5,850 nt of DNA from Ignavibacteria bacterium (GTDB lineage Bacteria; Bacteroidota; Ignavibacteria; Kapaibacteriales; UBA4661): NCBI GenBank assembly GCA_013298375.1, contig JAAFHM010000315.1, positions 1-5,850 of the forward strand. Direction: 5' to 3'. Positions 1-4,847 of the stretch are shown piece by piece (positions within the stretch are counted from its first letter, which is position 1; every line of letters begins with the position of its first letter). Below the pieces are notes generated by a model. That model saw only the letters and a program-made list of their open reading frames with translations, did no database searches and was not told the origin of the DNA. Made by a program: the position numbers and the translations under genes.

Positions 1-127
1 TATGGGATTGTGCAAGGTGAGTTGTGACGGGAGAATGTTCTTCAGAATTTTCACATTTTGAAAATATTTGGCAAAAGTGCTGAAAAAGCGTACCTTTGTT
101 GCTAAACTTTTTTCTCTGAAAGCAGCT
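1..127 (+). other. Leader region upstream of mtaB, possible end of an upstream gene
   Basis: No gene can be assigned here. Frame 1 is open from the left edge to a TGA at 25-27 (YGIVQGEL then stop), so the end of an upstream gene is possible but too short to identify. Frame 2 holds a 19-codon reading frame from an ATG at 2 to a TGA at 59-61, also too short to support. An AT-rich perfect inverted repeat lies at 47-65. A TTG at 68 is in frame with mtaB and would add 20 residues. That extension (MAKVLKKRTFVAKLF...) looks unlike the family N-terminus, so I treat 68-127 as untranslated. Confidence 0.3.
47..65 (+). other. Small AT-rich hairpin upstream of mtaB
   Basis: ATTTTCA at 47-53 and TGAAAAT at 59-65 are perfect reverse complements separated by a 5-base loop. 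The stem is 7 bp with a single G-C pair, so it is weak. It is not followed by a T-run on the + strand, so it is not a normal terminator for an upstream + strand gene. It may be an operator-like palindrome or chance in AT-rich DNA. Confidence 0.25.
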
Positions 128-1483
128 ATGAACGTTACGTTTTACACCCTCGGTTGCAAACTCAACTATGCCGAAACCTCGCAATTACAAAGCCTCTTTG
201 AACGCGACGGTCACACGGTCGTTCCCTTCGGGCAGCCTACCGATGCGGTGATAATCAATACTTGCACTGTTACCGAAAATGCCGATAAAGAATGTCGGCA
301 GATTATTCGCCGTGCGCTGCGGGTTTCGCCGTCGGCATTTGTGGGCGTTACGGGCTGTTATGCGCAGTTGCAACCCGAAGAAATTGCCTCCATCGAAGGC
401 GTTGATGCGGTCTTTGGGGCAAAAGAGAAATTTCAGATAACGAATCTTATTCGCAATTTCCGCAAGCTGGATACGCCGCACTGCTTTGTCGGCGACCTTG
501 ACGGCTCATTAGAATTTGTCGAAGCGCAGTCAAGCGAGACGGACAGCCGGACACGAGCATTTTTGAAACTCCAAGACGGCTGCAATTACAAATGTAGTTT
601 TTGCACAATTCCTTTGGCACGTGGAAAAAGCCGCGCAATGGATTTCCATTTGATACCGCAGAAAATACGCGCTTTGGAAGCAAGCGGCTATCACGAAGTA
701 GTGCTGTCGGGTATCAATCTTGGCGATTACGAAGCCGCAACGGGCGAAACATTTACCGATGTTGTGCGTCAAATTGAGGAAATGCAGCCCCGTTTGCGTG
801 TCCGAATTTCTTCGATTGAGCCAAACTTACTGACACGGGAAATTATTGAAATCGTCGCACAGTCAAGCGTTTTTTGCCCATCATTCCACATCCCGCTACA
901 AAGCGGTTCGTCGGATGTCTTGCGCCAGATGCGCCGCCGCTACAAAGCGGAGTATTATCGTGATTTGATTGCGACAGTTCGAGATTTCATGCCGTCTGCG
1001 GGTATTGGTGCGGATGTTATTGTGGGATTTCCAACAGAGACCGATGCGCATTTTGAAGAAACATTTGAATTTTTGCATCAACTTCCCGTTTCGTATCTCC
1101 ACGTCTTTAGCTATTCCGAACGAGAAAACACGCCTGCTGCGGAGTTTTCTGCGCTGAATGGTGGCGTTTCGATGCAAAAACGCGCCGAGCGCTCCAAACG
1201 CTTGCGCACACTTTCGGCAAAAAAGAAATTCGCGTTTTATCAGTCGGAATGCGGTACCGAGCGCACCGTTATTCCCGAGCAGCGCAGCGCCGAAACAGGC
1301 TTATGGACAGGCTGGACGGAAAATTATGTCCGAGCGGAATTTGCAGGTGCTGCAAGCCTCGTACAAGCCCCCATGCGGGTCAGACTCAAAGAAACCGATG
1401 GAGAAACAGTTGTAAGTGAAATGCTGCACGGCGCATCACGCTTTGATGCGAGTGCAATTTCGTATATTCCGATTATGGTATGA
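128..1483 (+). CDS. mtaB: MtaB-type tRNA t6A37 methylthiotransferase (radical SAM)
   Basis: This 451-residue protein matches the methylthiotransferase family. MtaB converts N6-threonylcarbamoyladenosine at position 37 of ANN-decoding tRNAs to its 2-methylthio form, using two [4Fe-4S] clusters and S-adenosylmethionine in the cytoplasm. The N-terminal domain carries the three auxiliary-cluster cysteines: C10 in TLGCKLNYAETS, C46 in INTCTVTENAD and C77 in GVTGCYAQ. The radical SAM core carries C152, C156 and C159 in DGCNYKCSFCTIPLARG. The core continues through GINLGDY, RISSIEPN, HIPLQSGS and IGADVIVGFPTET, all typical of MiaB/MtaB enzymes. The last ~75 residues (GWTENYVRAEF onward) look like a divergent TRAM RNA-binding domain. 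I chose ATG 128 because the protein then begins directly at the family N-terminus; a TTG at 68 would add 20 unmatched residues. No strong Shine-Dalgarno is visible. RimO and MiaB are the alternatives, but TLGCKLN and TENADKECRQ favour MtaB. Confidence 0.93.
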   Translation: MNVTFYTLGCKLNYAETSQLQSLFERDGHTVVPFGQPTDAVIINTCTVTENADKECRQIIRRALRVSPSAFVGVTGCYAQLQPEEIASIEGVDAVFGAKEKFQITNLIRNFRKLDTPHCFVGDLDGSLEFVEAQSSETDSRTRAFLKLQDGCNYKCSFCTIPLARGKSRAMDFHLIPQKIRALEASGYHEVVLSGINLGDYEAATGETFTDVVRQIEEMQPRLRVRISSIEPNLLTREIIEIVAQSSVFCPSFHIPLQSGSSDVLRQMRRRYKAEYYRDLIATVRDFMPSAGIGADVIVGFPTETDAHFEETFEFLHQLPVSYLHVFSYSERENTPAAEFSALNGGVSMQKRAERSKRLRTLSAKKKFAFYQSECGTERTVIPEQRSAETGLWTGWTENYVRAEFAGAASLVQAPMRVRLKETDGETVVSEMLHGASRFDASAISYIPIMV

Positions 1484-1484
1484 T

Positions 1485-1523
1485 TTCCACAGCAACAAGC
1501 ATATAAGCGGGTTGCAGGTGGAA
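1485..1523 (+). promoter_or_regulatory. Hairpin between mtaB and asd covering a Shine-Dalgarno-like sequence
   Basis: TTCCAC (1485-1490) pairs with GTGGAA (1518-1523) and GCAAC (1492-1496) pairs with GTTGC (1511-1515). This gives 11 bp interrupted by a 1x2 internal loop (A1491 against A1516-G1517), with a 14-base loop. It begins two bases after the mtaB stop. No T-run follows, so it is not a canonical intrinsic terminator. Its 3' arm contains AGGTGG (1516-1521), a good Shine-Dalgarno match placed 5 bases before an in-frame ATG at 1527. Folding would therefore hide that site. Function is inferred; it could also protect the mtaB mRNA 3' end. Confidence 0.5.
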
Positions 1524-1548
1524 TAGATGAGAAAAACACATTATTTGT

Positions 1549-1566
1549 TGCGAATTTCTATTCGCA
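1549..1566 (+). other. Perfect 7-bp hairpin in the asd leader
   Basis: TGCGAAT (1549-1555) and ATTCGCA (1560-1566) are perfect reverse complements around a TTCT tetraloop. The stem ends 20 bases before the ATG at 1587 that I take as the asd start. It is not followed by a T-run. If translation begins at ATG 1527 instead, this sequence is coding (residues LLRISIRT). It may be a leader structure or a protein-binding palindrome; the sequence alone does not decide. Confidence 0.35.
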
Positions 1567-1586
1567 CACCACTGTTCAAAGTATGT

Positions 1587-2627
1587 ATGACTAACCAAGC
1601 AAATGGCTACGTGGTAGCCGTCGTCGGCGCAACAGGGCTTGTCGGACGGACAATGCTCCAAGTTCTTGAAGAGCGTAATTTTCCCGTTCAATCGCTTAAA
1701 CTTCTTGCATCGAAGCGCTCTGCGGGTTCAACGCTGACATTTAAGGGGCAAGATTATACCGTTGAAGAACTGACGCATGATTCATTTAAGGGCGTTGATA
1801 TTGCGATATTTTCCGCCGGCGGCTCGACAAGCAAAGAGTTTGCGCCTTCGGCAGCAAAAGCGGGCTGTGTTGCGATTGACAACAGTAGCGCGTGGCGTAT
1901 GCACAATCACGTTCCGCTTGTTGTGCCGGAAGTCAATAGCCATGCACTTCAGGGGCATCATGGTATTATTGCGAATCCAAATTGTTCGACGATTCAACTT
2001 GTCGTCGCTTTAGAGCCGCTTCATAATAGCTTTGGACTCAAGCGCGTAGTTGTTTCGACGTATCAATCCCCAAGTGGCGCGGGTAAGCAAGGCGTGGAAA
2101 CGCTCCATAATGAACTTGCCGGAAAGCCCGTACAATCAACGTTTTCTGCGCCAATCGCCTTCAATACGGTGTTTCACACCATCAAAGAGCAGTTCGGTTT
2201 TTCGGAAGAAGAAACAAAGATGTTGAATGAAATTCGCAAAATTATGGAACTTCCCGCACTGCGCCTTGCCGTAACGTGTGTGCGTGTTCCAACGCTAGGC
2301 GGACACGCAGAATCGGTGAATATAGAAACCGAAAAAGCGATTTCGCCCGAAGCAATGACGGCTGTTTTGAAAACCGCTCCGGGCATTATTATTACCGACG
2401 AACCCCATAACGCCGTTTATCCGACACCGCGCATGAGCGATGGACGCGATGAAGTCTTTGTCGGTCGCATCCGCAAAGATGATTCCGTCGAACACGGGGC
2501 GTATATGTGGGTCGTATCGGACAATATCCGTAAAGGCGCAGCCACCAATGCGGTGCAGATAGCGGAAGTCCTTGTTGAGAAAGGCTGGGTTGGCGTAACA
2601 CCGCTTGCTGCCGGAGAAGCATTCTAA
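1587..2627 (+). CDS. asd: Aspartate-semialdehyde dehydrogenase
   Basis: The enzyme reduces L-aspartyl-4-phosphate to aspartate semialdehyde with NADPH, the branch-point step towards lysine/diaminopimelate, threonine and methionine. From ATG 1587 the product is 346 residues, normal for the family. The NADP-binding loop GATGLVGR is at residues 14-21 and IFSAGGSTS at 74-82. The catalytic cysteine is C133 in ANPNCSTIQ, followed by QSPSGAGKQG (160-169). The substrate-binding segment ETKMLNEIRKIM is at 209-220 and the catalytic histidine H240 lies in VPTLGGHAESVNIE. All key residues are present, so the enzyme should be active. A start at ATG 1527 would add 20 residues (MRKTHYLLRI...) with no family counterpart, yet only that ATG has a good Shine-Dalgarno (AGGTGG, 1516-1521). 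Homology favours 1587, where no clear ribosome site is seen. The gene follows mtaB by 103 bases with no visible functional link. The use of SPSGAGKQG and the overall pattern fit the monofunctional bacterial Asd type. Confidence 0.95.
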   Translation: MTNQANGYVVAVVGATGLVGRTMLQVLEERNFPVQSLKLLASKRSAGSTLTFKGQDYTVEELTHDSFKGVDIAIFSAGGSTSKEFAPSAAKAGCVAIDNSSAWRMHNHVPLVVPEVNSHALQGHHGIIANPNCSTIQLVVALEPLHNSFGLKRVVVSTYQSPSGAGKQGVETLHNELAGKPVQSTFSAPIAFNTVFHTIKEQFGFSEEETKMLNEIRKIMELPALRLAVTCVRVPTLGGHAESVNIETEKAISPEAMTAVLKTAPGIIITDEPHNAVYPTPRMSDGRDEVFVGRIRKDDSVEHGAYMWVVSDNIRKGAATNAVQIAEVLVEKGWVGVTPLAAGEAF

Positions 2628-2628
2628 G

Positions 2629-2648
2629 TTTTCGTTATGCAATGAAAA
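2629..2648 (+). other. AU-rich hairpin just after asd
   Basis: TTTTCGTT (2629-2636) pairs with AATGAAAA (2641-2648) around an ATGC loop, with one G-U pair. It begins two bases after the asd stop. The stem is AU-rich and no T-run follows on the + strand, so it is a poor intrinsic terminator. It might mark the end of the asd transcript or be chance in an AT-rich spacer. Confidence 0.25.
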
Positions 2649-2652
2649 AAGT

Positions 2653-2680
2653 TTGTTATTAGTCTTGCTTTGTGTATTTT
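2653..2680 (+). promoter_or_regulatory. Weak candidate promoter for the cNBD gene pair
   Basis: The 131-base gap between asd and the first cNBD gene is the natural place for a promoter. TTGTTA (2653-2658) and TATTTT (2675-2680) are 16 bases apart and each matches four of six bases of the sigma-70 consensus. The TTG-19-TAttTTca arrangement also partly resembles the Bacteroidota -33/-7 pattern. Both fits are weak, and such matches are common in AT-rich DNA. Confidence 0.2.
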
Positions 2681-2743
2681 CACAGACTGAAAATAACGTT
2701 ACAACCAGACACAATTATCTTCTTCGTCTCATATTTTACCAAT

Positions 2744-2750
2744 CAGGAGA
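2744..2750 (+). promoter_or_regulatory. Ribosome binding site of first cNBD gene
   Basis: CAGGAGA lies 8 bases before the ATG at 2759 and decides this start over in-frame upstream starts such as ATG 2672. The following spacer (ATCCTTCA) resembles that of the second cNBD gene, so the leader seems to have been duplicated with the gene. Confidence 0.7.
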
Positions 2751-2758
2751 ATCCTTCA

Positions 2759-3130
2759 ATGTCGCAGAAATTGCTTACCTTTCGCCCCGGCGAGGTTATT
2801 ATTCGTGAAGGTGAACGCGGAAAAGGGTATTATATCCTTGAGTCCGGTACTATTAGCCTCAGCAAGCAAGGCGTAAAAATCTCCGAACTTGCTGGTTCTG
2901 GAACAATTTTTGGCGAAATGAGTGATATTCTCGATGAGCCGCGCACCTGTACCGCAACGGCTGAGTCAGCAGCGCAAGTAGCATATTACCCATATAGCCT
3001 AGATGAAATCATTCGTCAGCATCCTGATATTGCCAAGCAACTCGTTATCGCGCTTGCCGAACGCATCTCCACAACAACCGATGCACTCACGCAAGGCAAA
3101 CTCGCGTTTCTTGAGCTAACACGTAAATAA
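2759..3130 (+). CDS. Stand-alone cyclic-nucleotide-binding domain protein, copy 1
   Basis: The product is 123 residues and consists of one cyclic-nucleotide-binding (Crp/PKA-type) domain. F8-R9-P10-G11-E12 and I15-R16-E17-G18-E19 fit the opening strands, and YYILESGTISL (24-34) fits the following beta strands. The phosphate-binding cassette FGEMSDILDEPRTCTATA spans residues 51-68. It keeps E53 and R62, the residues that in this family contact the ribose and phosphate, spaced as in PKA and the MloK1 channel. T63 after the arginine is the position that in PKG favours cGMP. The C-terminal helix LDEIIRQHPDIAKQL (81-95) matches the family, and the protein ends shortly after. There is no helix-turn-helix, enzyme domain, signal peptide or membrane segment, so it is probably a cytoplasmic ligand sensor acting through a partner. 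It sits 41 bases upstream of a paralogue and is probably co-transcribed with it. The start at 2759 is supported by its ribosome site and the match to copy 2. Ligand and target are unknown; a remnant of a Crp-type regulator is the alternative. Confidence 0.88.
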   Translation: MSQKLLTFRPGEVIIREGERGKGYYILESGTISLSKQGVKISELAGSGTIFGEMSDILDEPRTCTATAESAAQVAYYPYSLDEIIRQHPDIAKQLVIALAERISTTTDALTQGKLAFLELTRK

Positions 3131-3157
3131 AATGTTCTATTTTTTTTCATGCCCAAG

Positions 3158-3163
3158 TAGGAG
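3158..3163 (+). promoter_or_regulatory. Ribosome binding site of second cNBD gene
   Basis: TAGGAG lies 8 bases before the ATG at 3172. The stretch AGGAGTTCTTCAAATG resembles the leader of copy 1 (AGGAGAATCCTTCAATG), consistent with duplication of gene plus leader. Confidence 0.7.
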
Positions 3164-3171
3164 TTCTTCAA

Positions 3172-3543
3172 ATGAGTAAAACCATTTCCTTCAAGCCGGG
3201 CGATATCGTCATGCGCGAAGGTGATCGCGGTGGCGACGGATTTTATATTTTAGAATCTGGTAGTTTTGAGGTCATCAAGCAAGGCGTAAAAATCCGCGAA
3301 GTGATTATCGCAGGAACAATTTTTGGCGAAATGTCCGATATTTTGGGACAAGCACGCTCCTGTACGATTGTTGCGAAAACGCCCTGCACCGTGACGCACA
3401 TCACTCAGGGCTTAGATGAGGTCATTCGTGCCTATCCCGATACCGCAAAAGAGCTTATTACCTCGCTTGCGCGTCGCCTTTCCAGCACGACGAATCAGTT
3501 TACCCAAACGCAGTTTCTTATTTGGAAACATAGCCAAGATTGA
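3172..3543 (+). CDS. Stand-alone cyclic-nucleotide-binding domain protein, copy 2
   Basis: This is a tandem paralogue of the preceding gene, also exactly 123 residues; I count about 45-50 % identity by eye. The single cNBD opens with F7-K8-P9-G10-D11 and MREGDRGGDGFYILESG (14-30). The phosphate-binding cassette FGEMSDILGQARSCTIVA (51-68) keeps E53 and R62, followed by S63 as in CRP and MloK1, so ligand binding is plausible. The helix LDEVIRAYPDTAKELI (81-96) and the segment SLARRLSSTTNQF (98-110) complete the domain. The last 13 residues differ almost completely from copy 1, apart from TQ at 111-112. No DNA-binding, catalytic or membrane domain follows: the gene ends at TGA 3541-3543 and a terminator begins 24 bases later. 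It is likely the last gene of a two-gene unit. The two proteins might form a heterodimer or sense different ligands; both ideas are inference. Confidence 0.88.
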   Translation: MSKTISFKPGDIVMREGDRGGDGFYILESGSFEVIKQGVKIREVIIAGTIFGEMSDILGQARSCTIVAKTPCTVTHITQGLDEVIRAYPDTAKELITSLARRLSSTTNQFTQTQFLIWKHSQD

Positions 3544-3566
3544 TTGCACTGTACGAAGTTTTGTAG

Positions 3567-3600
3567 AAACGCCCGCGATATAATTCGTTGGGCGTTTTTT
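3567..3600 (+). terminator. Intrinsic terminator after the cNBD pair
   Basis: AAACGCCC (3567-3574) pairs with GGGCGTTT (3590-3597), and the T-run extends to 3600. The 15-base interior can add a CGA/TCG pairing (3576-3578 with 3585-3587). A GC-rich stem followed directly by six T's is a textbook rho-independent terminator. It separates the cNBD pair from the glycosyltransferase gene, so the latter needs its own promoter or read-through. Confidence 0.88.
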
Positions 3601-3644
3601 GGTTCTCCCTAATTTTTGTTGGAAAGCGCCTCAATTCTTTAGAG

Positions 3645-3649
3645 TGGAG
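3645..3649 (+). promoter_or_regulatory. Ribosome binding site of the glycosyltransferase gene
   Basis: TGGAG lies 6 bases before the ATG at 3656. It supports this start over an in-frame TTG at 3599, which would lie inside the terminator T-run. Confidence 0.6.
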
Positions 3650-3655
3650 TTTTCT

Positions 3656-4783
3656 ATGAATACGTTGCCATATTCTCCTCATGTCCTTGGCTCACCATTA
3701 AGCCCGGAATCCTGTGCTGTTCGTATTATCATCCCAACATTTCGCTCCAAAGCGGTTCTCGCTTCTTGTTTGAAAGCAATCCCGCAGGCGCTATATCCTC
3801 ATCCATTATCGAATGTGGAAATTGTTGTTGTGAATAACGGTCAAAGCCCTCATTTGCTCGAATTACTTGATACCCTGCGCACGACCGCTCTTCAGAGTAT
3901 CAAACTCACGATGCTTATTGCCGATAGCGTTCAAAGTGCTGCGTTTGCCCGTAACGCCGGGGCTGAGAATTTTCAAGATGGTATAATCATTTTCCTCGAT
4001 GATGATGTACTATGTGAACCACACGCCCTGCAACTTCTTATTGCGCCAATTCTTGAGGGAAGAAGCGATGCGGCGGTTGGGAACTATTCCTCCGACGTGC
4101 ATGGTTTGCGATTTCCGCAAAAATTCAAGCAGTTGTATATTCATCATGTGTACTCACGTTTCCAAGGCTGCATTGCTGAGTTTTGGACAGCAATCGGCGC
4201 TGTTCGTGCCGATGTCTTTCACCAAGCCCATGGTTTTGATATTCAGCACAAAGGTGCTTGTGGTGAGGATTTAGATTTTGGTTTGCGAATAACCAACAAA
4301 GGTCATACAATCTGGATGCAAAATGATGCGCGGGGTCGCCATCTCCATGAGTTTACGCTTCTGGGAATTATCCGCAATGATTACCGTAAAGGCATTATCG
4401 CTGTTTATGAAAGCCTGATGAATGATGTTCCTTTCACAAGCAATCGCCACGCCTCTCCCAAAGCGCGTTTAGGAGTAATGACTGCCTCTGCGTTTGTTGC
4501 TACAATCCCCGTGATGGCTTTTCACATTTGGCTCGGACTCACATTGCTTGCCCTTTGCGGCACAGCATGGGCGGTGTCTCGAAGAGATTTGCTTCGTCTC
4601 TATCATCATGCAGAAGGGGTTGTTTTCGTTTTGCAAGCTGCCTGCCTTATGTTTGCGTTAGATGTGCTGCGTGCAATATGTATTCCCGTTGCGGTTCTCC
4701 GATGGCGTATAGCGATTTACCAACGATATAGCGAACAATATCATAGAAGCCAGCAGATGACATTTTCTTCGTCCCCGCATTAA
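3656..4783 (+). CDS. Family 2 (GT-A) glycosyltransferase with C-terminal membrane segments
   Basis: The 375-residue protein has a GT-A fold of family 2 type, which transfers a sugar from a nucleotide-sugar donor to a lipid, glycan or other acceptor. VRIIIPTFRS (22-31) is the opening nucleotide-binding strand and VEIVVVNNG (54-62) the second. FARNAGAENF (97-106) is the usual helix before the metal site. IIFLDDDV (111-118) carries the DXD-type metal-binding aspartates D115-D117. FWTAIGAVRADVF (176-188) and GACGEDLDFGLR (200-211) carry the likely catalytic acid pair E204-D205, and RGRHLHE (226-232) follows. Two hydrophobic stretches at about 275-307 and 319-348 predict one to three membrane segments, so the enzyme probably sits at the inner face of the cytoplasmic membrane. 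A basic, aromatic tail follows. The start at 3656 has a ribosome site. The downstream radical SAM gene is 64 bases away on the same strand, perhaps in the same transcript. Donor and acceptor cannot be named; a surface glycan or lipid-linked sugar role is inferred. Confidence 0.88.
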   Translation: MNTLPYSPHVLGSPLSPESCAVRIIIPTFRSKAVLASCLKAIPQALYPHPLSNVEIVVVNNGQSPHLLELLDTLRTTALQSIKLTMLIADSVQSAAFARNAGAENFQDGIIIFLDDDVLCEPHALQLLIAPILEGRSDAAVGNYSSDVHGLRFPQKFKQLYIHHVYSRFQGCIAEFWTAIGAVRADVFHQAHGFDIQHKGACGEDLDFGLRITNKGHTIWMQNDARGRHLHEFTLLGIIRNDYRKGIIAVYESLMNDVPFTSNRHASPKARLGVMTASAFVATIPVMAFHIWLGLTLLALCGTAWAVSRRDLLRLYHHAEGVVFVLQAACLMFALDVLRAICIPVAVLRWRIAIYQRYSEQYHRSQQMTFSSSPH

Positions 4784-4847
4784 AACACGTGAATAGATAG
4801 TGATATTTTACAATTCTTTCCACTCACATTATCAACGAGAAATTACC

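Noticed and set aside
23..55. CRP-type operator TGTGA ... TCACA upstream of mtaB
   Set aside because: The half-sites TGTGA (23-27) and TCACA (51-55) are 23 bases apart instead of about 6, so they do not form a CRP site.
1484..1586. Lysine riboswitch or other amino-acid riboswitch before asd
   Set aside because: Asd genes can be riboswitch-controlled, but the gap is only 103 bases, too short for a lysine riboswitch, and it holds just two simple hairpins without the expected multi-helix core or terminator.
2295..2714. 139-codon open frame antisense to the asd 3' end
   Set aside because: It lies opposite the conserved asd coding sequence, has no recognisable domain and no ribosome site evident, and is best explained as a shadow frame.
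3131..3150. Terminator between the two cNBD genes (T-run at 3140-3147)
   Set aside because: The only stem before the T-run is AAAAT/ATTTT, five A-U pairs, too weak to terminate. The short gap and shared layout favour co-transcription.
2086..3290. Shared AAGCAAGGCGT in asd and both cNBD genes as a dispersed repeat
   Set aside because: In asd it encodes part of the conserved GKQGV motif, and in the cNBD genes the KQGV segment. The asd match is short and follows from the same codons for KQGV, so no repeat family is implied.
3541..3656. A helix-turn-helix domain downstream of copy 2 separated by a frameshift, making it a broken Crp regulator
   Set aside because: The sequence after the stop goes straight into a terminator and then the glycosyltransferase leader; no frame shows HTH-like sequence. 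Copy 1 has the same length without an HTH.
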